NCBI GenBank assembly: GCA_019314085.1
Contig: JAFCZZ010000191.1
Span: 1 to 5,197, forward strand
DNA: 5,197 nt
Reading direction: 5' to 3'
DNA from: Deltaproteobacteria bacterium
GTDB taxonomy: Bacteria > Desulfobacterota > Syntrophia > Syntrophales > UBA2210
In this document: positions 1 to 5,197 of the stretch, one piece after another
How positions within the stretch are numbered: position 1 is the first letter of the stretch
Layout of the letters: each line of letters starts with the position of its first letter
Translations under genes and position numbers: made by a program
The notes under the pieces: generated by a model
Told to the model about the DNA's origin: nothing
What the model saw: the letters and a program-made list of their open reading frames with translations, nothing else
Database searches by the model: none

Positions 1-1
1 G

Positions 2-808
2 GACACCTTCGTCTCTTTCGGCACACAGTTTGCCGCGAAGGGGGTGAATCTTCTCGGAGGGTGCTGCGGGACCACCCCGGAATATATCCGTAAGCTGAAG
101 GAGACGGTTGTCGGTACGCGGCCGATCCTGCCGGTGAGAGGATCTGTCAGCGCCGTCAGCTCCGCGCGCTCGTCCGTTATACTCGAAAGGAAAAGGGCCC
201 TCTCAATCGTCGGGGAGCGGATCAATCCGACGGGGAAGAAGCCCCTCCAGGAGGAACTTCGCGGGGGGAAGATGTCTCTTGTCATGACCATGGCGAAGGA
301 GCAGGAACGGATGGGGGCGTTGCTTCTGGACGTCAATGTGGGGATGCCGGGGATCGATCAGAAAGAGACGATGCTGGAGGTGATCTGTTCCCTCTCTGTG
401 ACCTCCGACCTGCCCCTGGTCATCGACTCTTCGGACAGCGAGGTGATAGAGGCGGCGCTGCGGCTGTATCCCGGCCGAGCCCTCATCAACTCGATCTCGG
501 GGGAAAGGGAAAAGACAGAGCGGCTTCTCCCCGTCGTGGCGAGGTATGGTGCCATGTTCATACTCCTTCCCCTGACGGAGGGGAATGTTCCTAAGACGGC
601 CGAAGAGAGGAAGAAGATCATAGGAGACGTGTTTGAAAAGGCCGCGGCCCTGGGATTTATGAAGGCCGACATCGTTGTCGACGGCCTTGTCATGGCGGCC
701 TCCTCGGATCTCAGGGCTCCCGCGGAGACCCTTGGAACGGTTGAGTGGAGCAGCGATGTTTTCAAGTCTCCAATGTCTCCTTCGGAATGCCGCAGCGACC
801 GTGGTTGA
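2..808 (+). CDS. metH: Methionine synthase MetH, N-terminal piece (5'-partial, frame broken near 766)
   Basis: This frame is open from the left edge, so the true start lies outside the window; the GTG at 44 is internal. It encodes the end of the homocysteine S-methyltransferase domain and most of the pterin-binding domain of cobalamin-dependent methionine synthase, which moves a methyl group from methyltetrahydrofolate through cobalamin to homocysteine in the cytoplasm. The GGCCGTTPEYI motif carries two of the zinc-binding cysteines (codons at 62-67). The pterin domain begins near 206 with GERINPTG (212-235), followed by LLDVNVG, PLVIDSSD and GRALINSISGE, all typical of the methyl-THF TIM barrel. 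The frame follows the family to DVFK (codon ending at 766). After that it reads a non-homologous tail to the TGA at 806-808, while the homologous sequence resumes in frame 1. The identity as metH is secure; whether the break is a real mutation or an assembly error cannot be told from the sequence. Confidence 0.9.
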   Translation, partial: DTFVSFGTQFAAKGVNLLGGCCGTTPEYIRKLKETVVGTRPILPVRGSVSAVSSARSSVILERKRALSIVGERINPTGKKPLQEELRGGKMSLVMTMAKEQERMGALLLDVNVGMPGIDQKETMLEVICSLSVTSDLPLVIDSSDSEVIEAALRLYPGRALINSISGEREKTERLLPVVARYGAMFILLPLTEGNVPKTAEERKKIIGDVFEKAAALGFMKADIVVDGLVMAASSDLRAPAETLGTVEWSSDVFKSPMSPSECRSDRG

Positions 809-1629
809 ACGCGGCCTTTCTCGCCATGGCGGTCTCGAAGGGCCTGACGATGGCGATCGCCAATCCCGGTGTGGGAGAGGTGATGAACAGCTCCATCGCG
901 GCGGATCTCCTCGCGGAAAGGGACCCGGATGCGGCGGCCTATATCAGACACTTTTCGGGCAGATCCCCGGAGGCGAAAGGAGAAGAGGCCCCTTCCCTTG
1001 AAGCGCCTGCGGACCCCGTCTTTCAGGCCGTCCTCGATGGGAACAGAGACGGCATCGAGGCCGTTCTTTCCCGGGCGCTGGAGGCGGGGGGAGACGCCCG
1101 AAAGATCGTCGATGGAAGCATGATTCCCGCGATCACCAAGGTCGGAACGCTCTTTGATAGCAGGGAATATTTTCTCCCGCAGTTGATAGCGAGCGCCGAG
1201 GCGATGAAGAGAGGGATTGCCTATCTCGACCCGTGGCTTGCCGATGCCGGGCCGTCGAAGGAACAGAAGGGGGCTATCATAATCGCGACGGTCAAGGGGG
1301 ATGTCCACGACATCGGCAAGAATATCGTGGCGCTGATGCTGAGAAATCACGGGTTCGAGGTTATCGACCTAGGGAAGGACGTGTCCGCCGAGACCATTGT
1401 ACGGGAGGCCGCCAGGATCAAACCCTCTGTTGTCGGTCTGTCCGCCCTGATGACTACGACGATGGTGAACATGGAGGAAGTAATAGAACTGGCGGGGCAG
1501 CAGTCTGTCGACTGCCGGTTCATGGTTGGTGGGGCGGTGGTGACAAAGGCCTACGCCGAGTCCATCGGGGCGTATTACGCCAAAGACGGTGTGGCGGCGG
1601 TCAGAGTAGCCGAAAAACTGATCCGGTAA
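745..1629 (+). CDS. metH: Methionine synthase MetH, C-terminal piece: end of pterin domain, B12 cap and B12-binding domain
   Basis: This is the continuation of metH in frame 1. Genuine homology begins at about 766 with VSNVSFGMPQR, the SN-x-SFG motif near the end of the pterin barrel, and continues through LNAAFLAMA and AIANPG. A linker follows, then the helical cobalamin cap domain (from about 1009), which includes a FLPQLIASAEAMKRG helix. Last is the Rossmann-like cobalamin domain with the GDVHDIG motif (1297-1317); its histidine (1306-1308) is the lower axial cobalt ligand in this family. SALMTTTM and GGAVVT are the usual motifs contacting the cobalamin nucleotide tail. The protein ends with AEKLIR and TAA at 1627-1629, straight after the B12 domain, so the AdoMet-binding reactivation domain of E. 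coli-type MetH is absent. Short MetH proteins like this are known and need a separate reactivating factor. The GTG at 745 is the first possible start in this frame but probably not a natural one, since it lies inside the pterin domain of the parent gene. Confidence 0.88.
   Translation: MEQRCFQVSNVSFGMPQRPWLNAAFLAMAVSKGLTMAIANPGVGEVMNSSIAADLLAERDPDAAAYIRHFSGRSPEAKGEEAPSLEAPADPVFQAVLDGNRDGIEAVLSRALEAGGDARKIVDGSMIPAITKVGTLFDSREYFLPQLIASAEAMKRGIAYLDPWLADAGPSKEQKGAIIIATVKGDVHDIGKNIVALMLRNHGFEVIDLGKDVSAETIVREAARIKPSVVGLSALMTTTMVNMEEVIELAGQQSVDCRFMVGGAVVTKAYAESIGAYYAKDGVAAVRVAEKLIR
766..780 (+). repeat. GTCTCC direct repeat at the metH frame break
   Basis: GTCTCC occurs at 766-771 and again at 775-780. 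The first copy is where the frame-2 protein (ending DVFK-S-P) and the frame-1 protein (starting V-S-N) overlap. The family normally has a segment like V-P-T-T-L-G-V-S-N here, so about six residues are missing. An ancestral AAG-TCT-CC... (K-S-P) followed six codons later by GTC-TCC-AAT (V-S-N) would carry a GTCTCC repeat 19 nt upstream of the present one. Loss of one copy plus the intervening bases would give exactly what is seen. The repeat itself is directly visible; the deletion history is inferred. Confidence 0.6.
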
Positions 1630-1651
1630 CGAAATTGGACCGGCATGAGAT

Positions 1652-1679
1652 TCCCGGGGCTGGCGGGCTGGTTCCGGGA
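1652..1679 (+). other. Possible RNA hairpin between metH and the 90-residue gene
   Basis: TCCCGG (1652-1657) faces CCGGGA (1674-1679). In RNA the stem can extend inward with G-U pairs (G1658-U1673, G1659-U1672, U1661-G1670, G1662-U1669) and C1660-G1671 and G1663-C1668, closing on a CGGG tetraloop. That gives up to 12 pairs, four of them wobble, and only in the + strand transcript. No U-run follows, so it is not a standard intrinsic terminator. It could be a processing or stability structure, or chance in GC-rich DNA. Confidence 0.25.
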
Positions 1680-1715
1680 GGAGTTTCCACCCCTCGCCTG
1701 AAGGTGCTTGTACCC

Positions 1716-1988
1716 ATGATTCTCGAACGGGTAGATGTTGCCTGTTACGATGGCTATAAGGCGCATGAACGTCCCCGGACCTTTGTTTTTCGAGGGTGGC
1801 GGTGGGAAGTGTCTGAGATCATTGATCGCTGGTACGAAGGCGGCCGCGAAGCGGGCGGCCCGTCGCTGGATTACTTCAAGGTCCGCACGCGGGAGGGGCC
1901 GGTCTTTCTGCTCCGCTACAACGCGCTTTTTGATGGATGGGCAATCGTCGTACCGGACAACAAGACAGACAGCGACCTTCTTTCGTAA
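1716..1988 (+). CDS. Small conserved-type soluble protein of unknown function (90 aa)
   Basis: The 90-residue product has no signal peptide or membrane segment and reads as a small beta-rich cytoplasmic protein. Its visible pattern is CYDGYKAHERPRTF, then a W-rich strand (FRGWRWEV), an EIIDRWYEGG helix/turn, DYFKVRTREG, and FLLRYNALFDGWAIV. It resembles short uncharacterised proteins, often in deltaproteobacteria, with the order 'GYK-x-ERP-R-F ... EI-x-x-RW ... YF-V-x-x-x-G ... L-RY'. This is from memory; no function is known to me. ATG at 1716 is chosen because GAAGGTG (1700-1706) lies nine bases upstream and the conserved part starts directly after it. The frame also reads back through the end of metH, but that upstream part is out of frame with metH and not protein-like. 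The gene starts 86 bp after metH on the same strand, so cotranscription is possible. Its TAA (1986-1988) is nine bases from the end of the convergent PAS-GGDEF-EAL gene. Confidence 0.72.
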   Translation: MILERVDVACYDGYKAHERPRTFVFRGWRWEVSEIIDRWYEGGREAGGPSLDYFKVRTREGPVFLLRYNALFDGWAIVVPDNKTDSDLLS

Positions 1989-1997
1989 TCTTAAACA

Positions 1998-4892
1998 CTA
2001 CGGGGTGCCCCCGCTCTCCCTTTCTATGGCGATGGCATGTATGCGCAGCAGATCGGCAAACTGTTCGGGTACAATGGGTTTGCTGAAGTAAAACCCCTGC
2101 ATCTCGTCACAGGCGTGTTCCTTGAGGAAGTCCATCTGATCCTGTGTCTCCACCCCTTCGGCCACGACGGTAAGGCTGAGGGCCTTGCCCATGTGAAGAA
2201 TCGCCTCGGTAATCGCTTTGTCCTCGGAATTATTCGGGAGGTTACGGATAAAGGATCGATCCACCTTGAGCGTGTCGATAGGAAAGTTCTTGATCTGGGC
2301 GAGAGAAGAATACCCGGTACCGAAATCGTCGATGGCGAGCCGCACACCCAGTTTCTTGATTTTGGAGAGAACCTTGATCATGAGCGGGGGGTTGTTCATC
2401 ACCATGCTTTCGGTGATTTCGAGTTCCAGCAGATTTGCCGCCATACCGGAATCCGCCAATGCCGCCTTGATGTCCTCGAGCAGGCCTTCGTCCGTGAGCT
2501 GACGAAGCGACAGATTCACCGCCATGCAGACAGGGGGAAGACCCTGGCGTTGCCAGGCGACATTTTGGGCGCAGGCGGTTTTCAGTACCCACCTGCCGAT
2601 GGGCACGATCAGCCCTGTTTCTTCGGCTACCGGAATGAGTTGCAGGGGGGGTACCGAACCAAGGGTTGGGTTCTGCCAGCGCAGCAGGGCCTCCACACCG
2701 GTGATCGCATCGGTTTTAAAGTCCAGCTTGGCCTGATAGTGCAGGGAGAATTCTTTTCGCTCCAATGCCATGCGCAGGTTTGTCTCGATCAGGAGGCGTT
2801 CGATTGATTGAGACTTGATCTCTTTGGAATAAAACTGGTAGTTGTTCTTCCCTTCCTCCTTGGCGAAATACATGGCTATGTCGGCGGTTTTCATTAAGGA
2901 TTGCTCATCTTCGGCATCCTTCGGATAGATGCTGATGCCGACGCTTGCCGTTACACGGCATTCCTGATCCATGATCGTCAGAGGTTGTATGACGGTAGAA
3001 AGGATATTGTGGGCTACGGTGGCGACCTGGCTCGAATCGCCCACCTCCTCGATCAGTATGACGAATTCATCCCCTCCCAGACGGGCGAAAACATCGACGG
3101 CCCGCAGCGCCTGCCTCAGACGCATGGCGACTTCCTGCAGCAGCTGGTCGCCTGCCTCGTGGCCCAGCGTGTCGTTGATGATCTTGAAGCGATCCAGATC
3201 GATAAAGAGGACGGCGAGCTGCCGCTCATAACGCCGCGCGCCCTGAATTGCGTGGTTCAGCAGCTGGCTGAACATCAAACGGTTGGGGAGGTCCGTCAGG
3301 GTATCGTGCGTGGCGAGGTACTCAATCCTCTCTTCGGTGCGTTTGCGCTCCGTGATGTCGTGTCCGACCCCCCGAAATCCCAGAATTGTGCCCTCGCTGT
3401 CTCGTTTGGGGAAGATGGAAAACTCGATAAACGTTGTGCTGCCATCCGGCCGGACAAACTCATAAGGAAAGTTTCTGGTCGGCTCGCCCGTTTCATGAAC
3501 CTGGTGAAATGTCTGGTAAACGGTGCCGATGTCTTCCTCTCTGACGAAGTTTCGGAAATTCACCCCCGCTAACTTTTTACGGGAATATCCCAAGCCGTTG
3601 ACGAAGATATCGTTGAAGAAGAGGATGTTGCCGACCAGGTCGGTCTCGAAATACCATTCCTCCATCTCTTCGATGATGCTGCGGTATCTCTCCTCGGACT
3701 GGCGTATCGTCTCCTCCATAAGCTTGCGTTCGGTAATGTCCCGGGAAACACCCCGGAATCCGATTGGTTTATCTTTTGAATCTCTGATGAGAGATACCGA
3801 CGTTTCGTGAATCACTTTGGCCCCATCTTTTCTGATAGATTCAACTTCTAATGCTTTAATCGGTGTGCCTGTTAAATACAGTTCGCGGTAAGGCTGATAT
3901 AATTTTTTAAGGGTTTCTTCATCCGTATGCCGCCGGGTGTTCATCCCGACCAATTCTTCTTTGGTATATCCCAGGAATCTGCAGTTGACTTCATTAACAA
4001 AAGTATAATTACCATCAAGGTCAAGTTCAAAATAGCCCTCCTGGATGCTTTCAATGATCGTCCGGTATTTTTCCTCAGACTGCCGTAGGGTCTCCTCCAT
4101 CTGTTTCCGATCGTTGATGTCGCGGGACGTGCCGCGGAATCCGATCGGGTTTCCTTCTTCGTCCCGTACCAGGGATATCGAAACTTCGGATATTTGTCGC
4201 GTCCCGTCTTTTCTAAGAACCTCCATTTCAAACGCCTTGACCGGTTTCCCCGTGGTGTAGATTTCGGCGAAGAACCGATACGTTTTTTTTGCGTTTGTTT
4301 CATCTTGAAACTGCCGGTTGTTTACCCCGATTAATTCCTCTCGGGGACATCTCATATGTCTGCAGATCACATCATTCACGAAGGTAAAAGTTCCGGTAAG
4401 GTCAATCTCAAAATAGCCATCTTCGATGGCCTCAAGGATGGTTCTGGATCTCTCGTCACTAAAACGTAGCGTCTCTTCGGCACGCTTGCGTTCGGTAATA
4501 TCCATAAAACTCCCGAGTGAAGCCCGCTCACCTTTATAGATGATGGAGGCGACCATCTCCAAAACCCACATTACCTCCCCATTCTTCCTGATGAACCGGT
4601 ATTCGTAAGGATCGGAACGGTCCCCTCTCAGGTTTTTTATCGCATTTCCCCTGGTCATCTCTCTATCGTCAGGGTGAAGATAATCGAGGGAGTCGAGGCC
4701 TGCGAGCTCGGTGTCCGAATAGCCGGTGAGCTTCTGATACAGCGGGCTGGTGTAGACAAATATACCATCCTGCACGATATATATCCCAACCCCGACATGG
4801 GACATAATGACTTCCGAGAGATGGGACAAATCGTTCTTTTGCGGACCACGTTTTTTGCTTTCTTTGCCCGATGATTGAAATTTGACTGCCAC
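1998..4892 (-). CDS. Cytoplasmic sensor with four PAS domains, GGDEF diguanylate cyclase and EAL c-di-GMP phosphodiesterase
   Basis: This 964-residue protein turns sensed signals into changes in cyclic di-GMP. Domain order: basic N-terminus (1-22); PAS1 (about 24-131), PAS2 (about 145-258), PAS3 (about 272-385) and PAS4 (about 399-512), each ending in a DITERK-type helical linker; GGDEF (about 520-690); EAL (about 700-950). The cyclase has the FIDLDRFK metal-site aspartates (D565, D567), the GGDEF signature (606-610) and an RxxD inhibitory site (R597-D600) five residues before it. The EAL domain keeps EALLRW (E734), N793, E825 in LEITES, DDFGTGYSS (D855, D856), K876/D878, AEGVET (E912) and Q932 in MQGFYFSKP, so both activities look possible. 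No signal peptide or membrane segment is seen. The GTG start (4890-4892) is supported by GGAGGAG (4904-4910) 11 bases upstream and an in-frame stop at 4926-4928. The stop is TAG (1998-2000). No PAS ligand can be named from the sequence. Confidence 0.96.
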   Translation of the reverse strand: MAVKFQSSGKESKKRGPQKNDLSHLSEVIMSHVGVGIYIVQDGIFVYTSPLYQKLTGYSDTELAGLDSLDYLHPDDREMTRGNAIKNLRGDRSDPYEYRFIRKNGEVMWVLEMVASIIYKGERASLGSFMDITERKRAEETLRFSDERSRTILEAIEDGYFEIDLTGTFTFVNDVICRHMRCPREELIGVNNRQFQDETNAKKTYRFFAEIYTTGKPVKAFEMEVLRKDGTRQISEVSISLVRDEEGNPIGFRGTSRDINDRKQMEETLRQSEEKYRTIIESIQEGYFELDLDGNYTFVNEVNCRFLGYTKEELVGMNTRRHTDEETLKKLYQPYRELYLTGTPIKALEVESIRKDGAKVIHETSVSLIRDSKDKPIGFRGVSRDITERKLMEETIRQSEERYRSIIEEMEEWYFETDLVGNILFFNDIFVNGLGYSRKKLAGVNFRNFVREEDIGTVYQTFHQVHETGEPTRNFPYEFVRPDGSTTFIEFSIFPKRDSEGTILGFRGVGHDITERKRTEERIEYLATHDTLTDLPNRLMFSQLLNHAIQGARRYERQLAVLFIDLDRFKIINDTLGHEAGDQLLQEVAMRLRQALRAVDVFARLGGDEFVILIEEVGDSSQVATVAHNILSTVIQPLTIMDQECRVTASVGISIYPKDAEDEQSLMKTADIAMYFAKEEGKNNYQFYSKEIKSQSIERLLIETNLRMALERKEFSLHYQAKLDFKTDAITGVEALLRWQNPTLGSVPPLQLIPVAEETGLIVPIGRWVLKTACAQNVAWQRQGLPPVCMAVNLSLRQLTDEGLLEDIKAALADSGMAANLLELEITESMVMNNPPLMIKVLSKIKKLGVRLAIDDFGTGYSSLAQIKNFPIDTLKVDRSFIRNLPNNSEDKAITEAILHMGKALSLTVVAEGVETQDQMDFLKEHACDEMQGFYFSKPIVPEQFADLLRIHAIAIERESGGTP
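2001..2013. terminator. Weak inverted repeat at the convergent gene ends
   Basis: CGGGG (2001-2005) and CCCCG (2009-2013) could form a five-pair stem with a three-base loop, just past the stop of the 90-residue gene and overlapping the last codons of the minus-strand gene. On the + strand a pyrimidine-rich stretch (CTCTCCCTTTCT) follows. The stem is short and the T-run is interrupted, so a terminator for the + strand unit is only a possibility. Confidence 0.2.
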
Positions 4893-4903
4893 GTCCCCTG
4901 AAT

Positions 4904-4910
4904 CTCCTCC
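4904..4910 (-). promoter_or_regulatory. Ribosome binding site of the PAS-GGDEF-EAL gene
   Basis: On the minus strand this reads GGAGGAG, a near-perfect Shine-Dalgarno sequence, 11 bases before the GTG at 4892. It decides the start: the only other in-frame codons between it and the upstream stop (4926-4928) are not ATG, GTG or TTG, and the next methionine (residue 30) would cut into PAS1. Confidence 0.75.
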
Positions 4911-4916
4911 GCCTGT

Positions 4917-5197
4917 ATGATGAATTTAGATAACCACTCCCATGGTTATGGGACCCATTATTTGTCGACGTATGTGCTGTGTAGCTTTAGTTGTTTTGTT
5001 CCGACAGATACATCCGTTACAACTAAGAAATATAAGCAAATAACATACCAGAATACCATTGATGATATATGGTCAAAATTACAGAAGCGGGGTAGTCAGT
5101 TAGCTCCTCCTACGGAATGCCAACACGCTATAATCTATGGACATTTCTGGCAGATAGCCTATTCGCCACTTATGAAAGATTTGTCGTGTAATTCCAG
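4917..5197 (+). CDS. Possible partial gene, unknown product (3'-truncated by window edge)
   Basis: From the tandem ATG codons at 4917 and 4920 the frame stays open for about 93 codons to the window edge. That is notable in DNA of about 39% GC, where stops are frequent. The product starts MMNLDNHSHGYGTHYLSTY and later contains DDIWSKLQKRG and HAIIYGHFWQIAYSP. It has several Cys, His, Trp and Tyr residues, no clear membrane segment, and no family I recognise. Against it: there is no Shine-Dalgarno sequence before the ATGs, there is no obvious third-position bias, and only 24 bp separate it from the divergent GGDEF-EAL start, leaving no room for both promoters. It could be a real gene on acquired AT-rich DNA, a fragment of one, or a chance frame. 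The rest of this 305-bp stretch shows no RNA gene or convincing promoter. Confidence 0.25.
   Translation, partial: MMNLDNHSHGYGTHYLSTYVLCSFSCFVPTDTSVTTKKYKQITYQNTIDDIWSKLQKRGSQLAPPTECQHAIIYGHFWQIAYSPLMKDLSCNS
4930..4958. repeat. Cluster of overlapping inverted repeats upstream of the PAS-GGDEF-EAL gene
   Basis: ATAACCA (4930-4936) and TGGTTAT (4943-4949) are perfect seven-base inverted repeats around a six-base loop. Overlapping them, CCCAT (4939-4943), ATGGG (4948-4952) and CCCAT (4954-4958) form two more inverted pairs that share the middle arm, so only some of these hairpins can form at once. The cluster lies 20 bases upstream of the Shine-Dalgarno site on the minus strand, where an operator or a 5'-leader structure would sit. 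It also lies inside the uncertain + strand frame beginning at 4917. The symmetry is visible; a regulatory role is inferred. Confidence 0.4.

Noticed and set aside
745..808. Programmed frameshifting as the explanation for the metH frame change.
   Set aside because: There is no slippery heptamer at the junction, and about six conserved residues are missing. A ribosomal shift would keep the residues; a deletion explains both the shift and the loss.
358..1350. A 330-codon open frame on the minus strand across metH.
   Set aside because: It lies entirely opposite well-conserved metH sequence, is rich in Arg/Ser/Gly as expected from the antisense of GC-rich coding DNA, and has no recognisable domain.
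1233..1715. Upstream extension of the 90-residue gene's frame through the end of metH.
   Set aside because: It overlaps the conserved B12 domain in a different frame and is Arg/Gly-rich and low-complexity; protein-like sequence starts only at the ATG at 1716.
2037..2807. A 256-codon + strand open frame opposite the EAL domain, and another at 2901-3572 opposite GGDEF and PAS4.
   Set aside because: Both are antisense shadows of a gene whose motifs are fully conserved on the minus strand, and neither shows a domain or a reason for independent expression.
3969..3986. NCRFLG in PAS3 (residues 303-308) resembles the NCRFLQ photoactive-cysteine motif of LOV blue-light sensors.
   Set aside because: In LOV domains this motif follows the GY-x-x-x-E-(I/L)-x-G segment. 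Here it precedes GYTKEELVG, in an earlier helix, so the cysteine is not in the flavin-adduct position. PAS2 has a similarly placed C-R, which points to family background.
5071..5076. TTGACC on the minus strand as a -35 box for the sensor gene.
   Set aside because: The six bases at the right spacing (TTCTGG and neighbours) do not resemble a -10 box, so no promoter is called.
5129..5134. A perfect TATAAT on the + strand.
   Set aside because: There is no -35-like hexamer at 16-18 bases upstream (the region reads CTCCTCCT), and such hexamers are common by chance in AT-rich DNA.
5100..5195. A 31-codon minus-strand frame open from the window edge to TAA, possibly the tail of an upstream gene.
   Set aside because: It is too short to judge, has no recognisable C-terminal motif, and conflicts with the longer + strand frame; extra sequence would be needed.

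Overview
The window comes from a GC-rich, Gram-negative-like bacterium. The coding sequence is roughly 55-60% GC, apart from a lower-GC patch in one gene and the right-hand end. Two things suggest a deltaproteobacterial (Desulfobacterota-like) anaerobe: a methionine synthase that stops right after its cobalamin domain, and a multi-PAS c-di-GMP protein. This placement is an inference from gene style, not from a marker gene.

Layout, left to right. (1) Positions 2-1629, + strand, hold the 3' two-thirds or so of metH, cobalamin-dependent methionine synthase. In order these are the end of the homocysteine/zinc domain, the methyltetrahydrofolate (pterin) domain, the B12 cap and the B12-binding domain, with no reactivation domain. 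The reading frame is broken near 766. The downstream part resumes one frame over with about six conserved residues missing, which fits a loss of about 19 nt between two GTCTCC repeats. (2) After an 86-bp spacer with a possible GU-rich RNA hairpin, 1716-1988 encodes a 90-residue soluble conserved-type protein of unknown function. (3) Nine bases further on, and convergent, a 964-codon gene on the minus strand (4892 to 1998) encodes a cytoplasmic sensor with four PAS domains, then GGDEF, then EAL. Both enzymatic domains keep their key residues, and the inhibitory I-site is present. PAS2, PAS3 and PAS4 form a gap-free repeat of exactly 127 residues. (4) The last ~300 bp are AT-rich (about 39% GC by hand count). 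They hold a cluster of overlapping inverted repeats just upstream of the PAS-GGDEF-EAL gene, and a + strand reading frame that stays open to the window edge (4917-5197) but resembles no family I recognise.

The two main genes do different jobs: one-carbon/methionine metabolism, and second-messenger signalling. Nothing in the sequence ties them functionally; they simply converge. The most notable points are the metH lesion, the exact PAS triplication with its local drop in GC, and the unexplained AT-rich right end.
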